64,000 nucleotides of DNA, taken from assembly GCA_046351325.1 (NCBI GenBank), contig JAXLYR010000008.1, positions 186,001 through 250,000 of the forward strand, in the 5' to 3' direction. Below the pieces are notes generated by a model, which worked only from the letters and a program-made list of their open reading frames with translations, had not been told where the DNA came from and searched no databases. The stretch is from Xiheicaenibacterium sp046351325. Lineage in GTDB: Bacteria > Myxococcota_A > Polyangia > Polyangiales > Polyangiaceae. Positions 59,580 through 64,000 of this stretch are shown here, piece after piece (the first letter of the stretch is position 1; each line of letters opens with the position of its first letter). The translations under genes were made by a program, and so were the position numbers.

Positions 59580-60158
59580 ATGGACCTCGACGTGGAAGCG
59601 GACGCGATCGCGGGCGGAGACGCGACCGCGTTCGCCCGCTTCCTCGTTCGCGCCGAGCCCGCGCTGCGGCTCTCGCTGCGTCCGTTCGCGGCGCGGGTCG
59701 ACGTCGAGGCCGTCGTGCAGGAGGCCTGCTTGAGGCTCTGGCAGGTCGCGCCGCGGTTCACGCGCGACGGGCGCGACAACGGCCTCCTCAGGTTGCTCGT
59801 CCGCATCGGAAAGAACCTCGCGATCGACGAGCTTCGTCGCCGCCGCGAAGAGGTCGGTCGCGAGGCCGACGCGCGCGAGGACGACGTCGCGGGGCTCGTC
59901 GCGGCCGAGGACGTCGACCCGTTCTTGCGCAAAATCGTGGTCGATTGCCTGGAGAAGCTCCCGACTCAGCCGCGGCGAGCGCTCGTCGCTCGGCTCGAGA
60001 GCGCAGGCGCAGACGAGGACGACGCGCTCGCGGAGCGCTGCTCGATGAAGCCGAACACCTTCCTCCAGAACATCACGCGCGGGCGCAAGCTCCTCGTCGA
60101 TTGCCTCGGTGGGCGCGGCGTCGACGTGCGCCTCGCGGGGGCGGAGGGGGTAAGATGA
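59580..60158 (+). CDS. ECF-type sigma factor
   Basis: Sigma-70-family group-4 protein of 192 residues. Region 2: RLSLRPFAARVDVEAVVQEACLRLWQV and LLRLLVRIGKNLAIDELRRRRE. Region 4: CLEKLPTQPRRALVARLESAGADEDDALAERCSMKPNTFLQNITRGRKLL. Region 4 is unusual, with NTF in the recognition helix area. A GTG one codon earlier is equally possible. The adjacent 79-residue gene, overlapped by ATGA, may encode its small partner. Confidence 0.8.
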   Translation: MDLDVEADAIAGGDATAFARFLVRAEPALRLSLRPFAARVDVEAVVQEACLRLWQVAPRFTRDGRDNGLLRLLVRIGKNLAIDELRRRREEVGREADAREDDVAGLVAAEDVDPFLRKIVVDCLEKLPTQPRRALVARLESAGADEDDALAERCSMKPNTFLQNITRGRKLLVDCLGGRGVDVRLAGAEGVR

Positions 60159-60394
60159 GCAGCGTGGACGACGCGGAGAAGGAGCGGCTGATCGAGCGCG
60201 CTGCGTCCGCGCACCGCGACCGCGATCCGCGCGGACAGATCGTCGCGAGCCCCGCGTTCCACGACCTCGATGAAGAGGGCAGGCTCGCGGCCTACGCCGC
60301 AGCCGTCGAGCTGCGTCGGCTCGAGGCCGCGCTCGACCCCGAGGGGCAGAACACCACCGTGCGCGCGATCTTGCGCCTCGTGCGGAGAGAGTAG
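60155..60394 (+). CDS. small protein partner of the sigma factor
   Basis: A 79-residue helical protein (KERLIERAASAHRDRDPRG, LDEEGRLAAYAAAVELRRLEAAL) with no Cys, no membrane segment and no recognised family. It overlaps the sigma gene start-to-stop (ATGA) and the next gene (TAGTG). The position suggests an anti-sigma or co-regulator, but zinc or membrane anti-sigma features are absent. Confidence 0.6.
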   Translation: MSSVDDAEKERLIERAASAHRDRDPRGQIVASPAFHDLDEEGRLAAYAAAVELRRLEAALDPEGQNTTVRAILRLVRRE

Positions 60395-61476
60395 TGTCGC
60401 GGCGCAGCGAACCGCCCTCGATTCGCGCGCCACGCACGTGGTGGAACCTCGCTAAACACCTCTGGGACGCGACCGATCGCCACCGCACGGACGGGCTCGC
60501 CGCCGAGGTCGCGTTCTTCGCGATGGTCGCGTTGCCCCCGCTCTTCATCGCGCTCTTCGGCGCGGTCGGCTACGTGGGGCGAGCGCTCGGCCCCGACACG
60601 ACGCGGGTCGCGCGCGATCAGATCATCAGCTTCGGGCGGCGCTTCCTCACGTCGGACGTGCTCGATCAGACGGTCTCCCCCACGCTCGACGCGCTCCTGA
60701 CGCGCGGCCACGGAGAGCTCCTGTCGGTCGGTGTCTTGTTCGCGCTCATCAGCACGTCGCGCTCGGCCGACTCGCTGCTCTCTTCACTCCACATCATCTA
60801 CGACATCGACGAGCGAATCACGATGTGGCGGCGCCGCGGGCACGCCTTCGTCTACACCGTAGTCGCGACGATCTGGGGTGGAGTGCTCTTGCCACTCGTC
60901 GCGGTCGGCCCCGACCTGCTCCACGACATCGCCGTCCGCTTCCATCAAGGGGGTACGGCGCTGTGGCTCACGCGCGTCCTCTATTGGCCAGTCGTGTTGA
61001 CGAGCGTGCTGCTCTCGCTGACTGCCGTTTATCACTTCGCCCTCCCCTGGCGGACCCCGTTCAAGCGCGATTTGCCAGGAGCGCTCCTGGCCATGTCTGT
61101 TTGGATATTCGGGGGGTTCTTGCTGCGTATGTACGCGCGCTGGGCCGTCGAGAGCGACCCGCTCTATGGCTCGCTCGCCTCCCCGATGGTGCTCCTCCTA
61201 TGGCTGTATTTCACGGCCTTGAGCGTGCTCCTCGGCGCGGAGCTCAACAGCGCAATCGAGGCCTTCTGGCCGACGACCACTCGCGGTCAGCGCAAACAGA
61301 TTCTCAAACAGGCTGTCGACGAGCTGCGCGCCCAAGGTGAAGACATCGAGCCCGTCAGCATCACTGGACAGCCGCCGCGGGTCGACATTGACACAGCGCG
61401 ACAAGAGCTCGAGCGCCGCGCCCGTGCGAAACAGGGGGACGCCGCGAGCCCCCCAATCGACGACACATCGGGATAG
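60394..61476 (+). CDS. YihY/BrkB-family membrane protein
   Basis: A 360-residue inner-membrane protein with six membrane segments and the family motif LAAEVAFFAMVALPPLFIAL, IYDIDE, PDLPGA-like turn (KRDLPGALLA), and YGSLASPMVLLLWLYFTA with the Gly-Ser turn. Members were once called RNase BN, but this is a membrane protein of unknown transport role. The C-terminal 60 residues are charged and cytoplasmic. Confidence 0.88.
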   Translation: MSRRSEPPSIRAPRTWWNLAKHLWDATDRHRTDGLAAEVAFFAMVALPPLFIALFGAVGYVGRALGPDTTRVARDQIISFGRRFLTSDVLDQTVSPTLDALLTRGHGELLSVGVLFALISTSRSADSLLSSLHIIYDIDERITMWRRRGHAFVYTVVATIWGGVLLPLVAVGPDLLHDIAVRFHQGGTALWLTRVLYWPVVLTSVLLSLTAVYHFALPWRTPFKRDLPGALLAMSVWIFGGFLLRMYARWAVESDPLYGSLASPMVLLLWLYFTALSVLLGAELNSAIEAFWPTTTRGQRKQILKQAVDELRAQGEDIEPVSITGQPPRVDIDTARQELERRARAKQGDAASPPIDDTSG

Positions 61477-61520
61477 AGGGGTAGGCGGCTCGCGCCACAA
61501 AGGCTAGGGTCGGCGCCCCA

Positions 61521-63203
61521 ATGGCCACGAACGACCCGATCTTCGCGCTCTCGAACGAATACGTCGATGCGTTCTGTGCACTGAGCCCTATTTCGGCCTC
61601 GATGGCCGGCGTCCCTGGCGACTTCGACGGCTGGGACGATTACAGCCCTGAAGGCGCCGAGCGCGCGCTCGCGGTGCATCGGTCTTTCTTGCAGCGCTTG
61701 GAGGCGCTCCCCATCGCGAGCGACCCTTGGGCGCGCCTGGCGCGGAACGTGATGGGTGACTTCCTGCGGGAGAAGATTGCCTATTACGAGAGCGGTGATC
61801 ACCTGTGTGATCTCAACAATATCGAGTGCCCTCTTCAGCACGTCCGCGTGGTCTTCGACGTCATGGACTTGAGCACAGCGGGCGGCTGGGGCGCCGCCAC
61901 GCGCCGGCTCGCGACCCTCGACAAGGCGCTCTCTCACTATCGCGCCGCGCTCGAGGAGGGCGCTCGTCGCGGCCTCGTCGCGGCGCAGCGCCAGGTGCGG
62001 GCGACTCGGGAACAAGCGCGCCTGCAGGCCTCGGAGAAGTCGAGCTATTACGATTTGCTCTCCACCTTCGACAAGAGCGACATCAAAGACGGCGCGCTCC
62101 GCGCCGCGCTCGCCGCGGGCATCGAGTCGACGCGCGCGGCCTTCGCCGAGTTCGGGCGATTCCTCGACGGCTACCTCGAAAAGGCGACTCCCAAGGACGC
62201 AGTCGGTGAGGCGCGATACCGGCGTAGCGTGCGGCGGTTCCTCGGGATGGAGCTCGACCTCGAGGAGACCTACGCCTGGGGCTTCAAGGAGATCGCTGCG
62301 ATCGAGGGCGCGATGCGCGACGTCGCCGCCAAGATCGCTCCTGGCAAGTCGGTACCGGACCTCATCGCCGAGCTCTCGAGCTCACCGGACCAGCTGATCG
62401 CGGACATCGACCAGTTCCTCGCGATCATGCGCGACCGACAGAACCGAGCGCTCTCCGAGCTCTACGGCACGCACTTCGACGTCCCCGATCCGGTGAAGAA
62501 GATCGAGGTGCGCCTCGCCCCCGCGGGCGGCGCATTGGGGGCTTATTATTACCCGCCCAACGAGAACTTCACCCGCCCCGGTACGGTCTATTACGCCCCC
62601 GCGGAGGGACACAAATATGCCCTCTTCAGCGAGATCACGACCGCTTATCACGAGGGCTTCCCCGGGCATCACCTGCAGTGCGGCCTGCAGGTCTATTTGG
62701 CAGATCGGTTGAGCCGCCTGCACCGCCTCTTCGTCGTCTGCTCCGGCTACGCCGAGGGCTGGGCCCTCTACGCCGAGCAGCTGATGGAGGAGCTCGGTTA
62801 TCTCGACAAGCCCGAATACGTGCTCGGGATGCACATGGCCAAGCTGTTCCGGGCGTGCCGCGTCGTCGCCGACATCGGCATGCACCTCGAGCTCACCATC
62901 CCCGCGTCCTTCGATTTCCACCCGGGCGAGACTTGGGGTTACGACCTGTGCGTCGAGCTCCTGACGAAGCGCGCGTTCGTCCCGTCGGAGTTCGCGATGA
63001 GCGAGGCTACCCGCTATTTGGGTTGGCCCGCCCAGGCCATCTCCTACAAGGTCGGGGAGCGCGTGATCTTGGGGCTGCGCACCGACCTCAAGACCAAGCT
63101 CGGCGATAAGTTTGACCTCAAACGATTCCACGAGGTCGTGCTCTCGACGGGGAGCGTCGGGCTCGACCTGCTGAGGGACGTTACGCGCGAGTCCTTCGCC
63201 TGA
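61521..63203 (+). CDS. DUF885-family metallopeptidase
   Basis: A 560-residue DUF885 protein related to M3/M32-type zinc peptidases: zinc site HEGFPGHH (His377-His384) and the downstream GYAEGWALYAEQLM with Glu. No signal peptide, so cytoplasmic. Its last 23 bases overlap the convergent M64 gene. Likely a dipeptidase or oligopeptidase; substrate unknown. Confidence 0.85.
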   Translation: MATNDPIFALSNEYVDAFCALSPISASMAGVPGDFDGWDDYSPEGAERALAVHRSFLQRLEALPIASDPWARLARNVMGDFLREKIAYYESGDHLCDLNNIECPLQHVRVVFDVMDLSTAGGWGAATRRLATLDKALSHYRAALEEGARRGLVAAQRQVRATREQARLQASEKSSYYDLLSTFDKSDIKDGALRAALAAGIESTRAAFAEFGRFLDGYLEKATPKDAVGEARYRRSVRRFLGMELDLEETYAWGFKEIAAIEGAMRDVAAKIAPGKSVPDLIAELSSSPDQLIADIDQFLAIMRDRQNRALSELYGTHFDVPDPVKKIEVRLAPAGGALGAYYYPPNENFTRPGTVYYAPAEGHKYALFSEITTAYHEGFPGHHLQCGLQVYLADRLSRLHRLFVVCSGYAEGWALYAEQLMEELGYLDKPEYVLGMHMAKLFRACRVVADIGMHLELTIPASFDFHPGETWGYDLCVELLTKRAFVPSEFAMSEATRYLGWPAQAISYKVGERVILGLRTDLKTKLGDKFDLKRFHEVVLSTGSVGLDLLRDVTRESFA

Positions 63204-64000
63204 GGTTCGCTCGACGGCGCCCGTAGAGCGCGAGCCCTGCGAGGGCGACGCCGAACCAGCCGGCACCACGCGCGTCGCTCGACGGCGCGCGACAGCCGCA
63301 GCCGTCATCGGAGTCGGCGCCCGCAGCCCCGCCGCCACCTGCCTGCCCGCCGGCGCCGGCGACGCCGCCTGCCCCACCGGAGCCGTCGACGTGTTGCACG
63401 TCGAGCGCCCACGAGAAGCTCTCGGTCATGACGCCGTCCGGGTCGTTGCGGACGAGCGGCGTCGCGTCGTGCACCGTCAGCGTGACCTCGTGAGAGCCCG
63501 GCGCTAACCCGATGTCGCTCGCGAGCAGGGTGAAGCCCGGCGTGGTCGCGCGCGGGGTCCCGTCGACGGCCCAGGTGATCTCCAGGTCGGCGAGGCCGGC
63601 TATCGTCGCCCCGAAGTCGACGGGCACGTCGTCGAGCGTCGTGATTGGGCCCGCGGGGAACGGAGCCTCGATGAGGAGGGTCTGATCCGACAGAGCCTTC
63701 ACCACGGCCTCGGCGCAGACGGGGCAAAACGTGCTCGCGAGCTCCCTCATCAGGCAGGTGGGCGCGGGCCGGAACATGCCAGTCGCCTTGTAGCGGGCGC
63801 CCTCATAAGCCCCAATCGGAGAGTGTTGCCCTGTCGCGGCGTCAATCGGCGTAGGGATCGCGACGCCCGCGTCGAGCCACGGGGCCCATTTGAGCGGATC
63901 GAGGTGCGCGGTCGAGGCCACGTTGGGCTCGGAGTCGCCGTCAGGGTATCCGGGATAGGGGTCGGGATACTCGTCGGCGAGGTCCGCGATGGTGTGGCCG
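63181..64000 (-). CDS. M64-type peptidase with MYXO-CTERM tail, C-terminal part (5' end outside window)
   Basis: The frame is open to the window edge; a GTG at 63921 is internal. In the first visible codons, GHTIADLADEY matches the second half of the M64 (IgA peptidase) zinc motif (HExGHxxxxLxDEY); the Glu-bearing part is beyond the edge. An Ig-like beta domain follows, then a Gly/Ala linker and DDGCGCR...GWFGVALAGLALYGRRRANLRRRTRA, a MYXO-CTERM sorting tail (Cys for lipidation after cleavage, membrane helix, Arg-rich end). Likely a surface-anchored peptidase. Confidence 0.85.
   Translation of the reverse strand, partial: GHTIADLADEYPDPYPGYPDGDSEPNVASTAHLDPLKWAPWLDAGVAIPTPIDAATGQHSPIGAYEGARYKATGMFRPAPTCLMRELASTFCPVCAEAVVKALSDQTLLIEAPFPAGPITTLDDVPVDFGATIAGLADLEITWAVDGTPRATTPGFTLLASDIGLAPGSHEVTLTVHDATPLVRNDPDGVMTESFSWALDVQHVDGSGGAGGVAGAGGQAGGGGAAGADSDDGCGCRAPSSDARGAGWFGVALAGLALYGRRRANLRRRTRA

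Noticed and set aside
1..64000. tRNA, rRNA, insertion sequence or prophage genes
   Set aside because: No T-loop-like GTTCGAATC pattern with matching stems, no transposase, integrase or phage structural gene was seen.

Overview
The window is about 70% GC and gene-dense, with short gaps, many 4-base ATGA/GTGA gene overlaps and no stretch over 300 bases without a gene. Several features point to a myxobacterium (Myxococcota, most likely class Polyangia). There are four Hanks-type Ser/Thr kinase loci, one with the HRDVxPHN-style catalytic loop common in this group, and many lipoproteins with Ser/Ala/Pro-rich linkers. There is also a MYXO-CTERM-type tail (GCGCR, membrane segment, Arg-rich end) on a secreted peptidase, a small ribbon-helix-helix protein of a myxobacterial type, and a bacterial lysyl oxidase. 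The genus cannot be fixed from the sequence alone. I saw no tRNA, rRNA, insertion sequence, prophage or CRISPR.

Layout. 0-6.6 kb: the end of a PEGA-type envelope protein, then a leftward unit of FHA-GGDEF diguanylate cyclase, class-III aminotransferase, LuxE-like acyl-protein synthetase, LuxC-like acyl reductase and a Ser/Thr kinase. 6.8-10.1 kb: EI24-type membrane protein, hemE and hemY, all overlapping. 10.3-13.6 kb: a kinase-AAA-TPR giant regulator split by an apparent single-base frameshift. 13.8-20.2 kb: small secreted and membrane proteins, prmC, and a phosphohexomutase. 20.3-26.7 kb: CASTOR/POLLUX-like channel regulator, radical SAM enzyme, htpX, then an ECF sigma factor, an NrsF-like membrane anti-sigma and an orphan phosphonopyruvate decarboxylase. 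26.9-32.1 kb: Cys-rich and TPR/PEGA envelope proteins, a prepilin peptidase, and a formylglycine-enzyme-fold lipoprotein.

32.1-35.2 kb holds an OLD-like ABC ATPase plus a separate TOPRIM-like protein. This pair lies between a five-unit 42-bp hairpin array and a 119-bp palindrome and is a plausible defence-type cassette. 35.2-43.6 kb: a kinase, an alpha/beta hydrolase, an RHH protein, a response regulator, a glycerophosphodiesterase and two tandem paralogous single-pass membrane proteins. 43.6-47.8 kb: the MoxR-DUF58-transglutaminase operon. 47.9-56.7 kb: lysyl oxidase, thioesterase-like protein, YhbY, polysaccharide deacetylase, POTRA lipoprotein, CoA-binding protein, double-DTGA aspartic protease and a DUF2252 protein. 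56.9-64 kb: VIT-vWA protein, a second ECF-type sigma factor, BrkB/YihY, a DUF885 peptidase, and the 3' part of an M64 peptidase with a sorting tail.

The two best candidates for undescribed systems are the kinase/FHA-GGDEF-bracketed LuxE-LuxC-aminotransferase unit, predicted to turn a carboxylic acid into an amine via an aldehyde under c-di-GMP and phospho-threonine control, and the ATPase-TOPRIM pair flanked by structured repeats.
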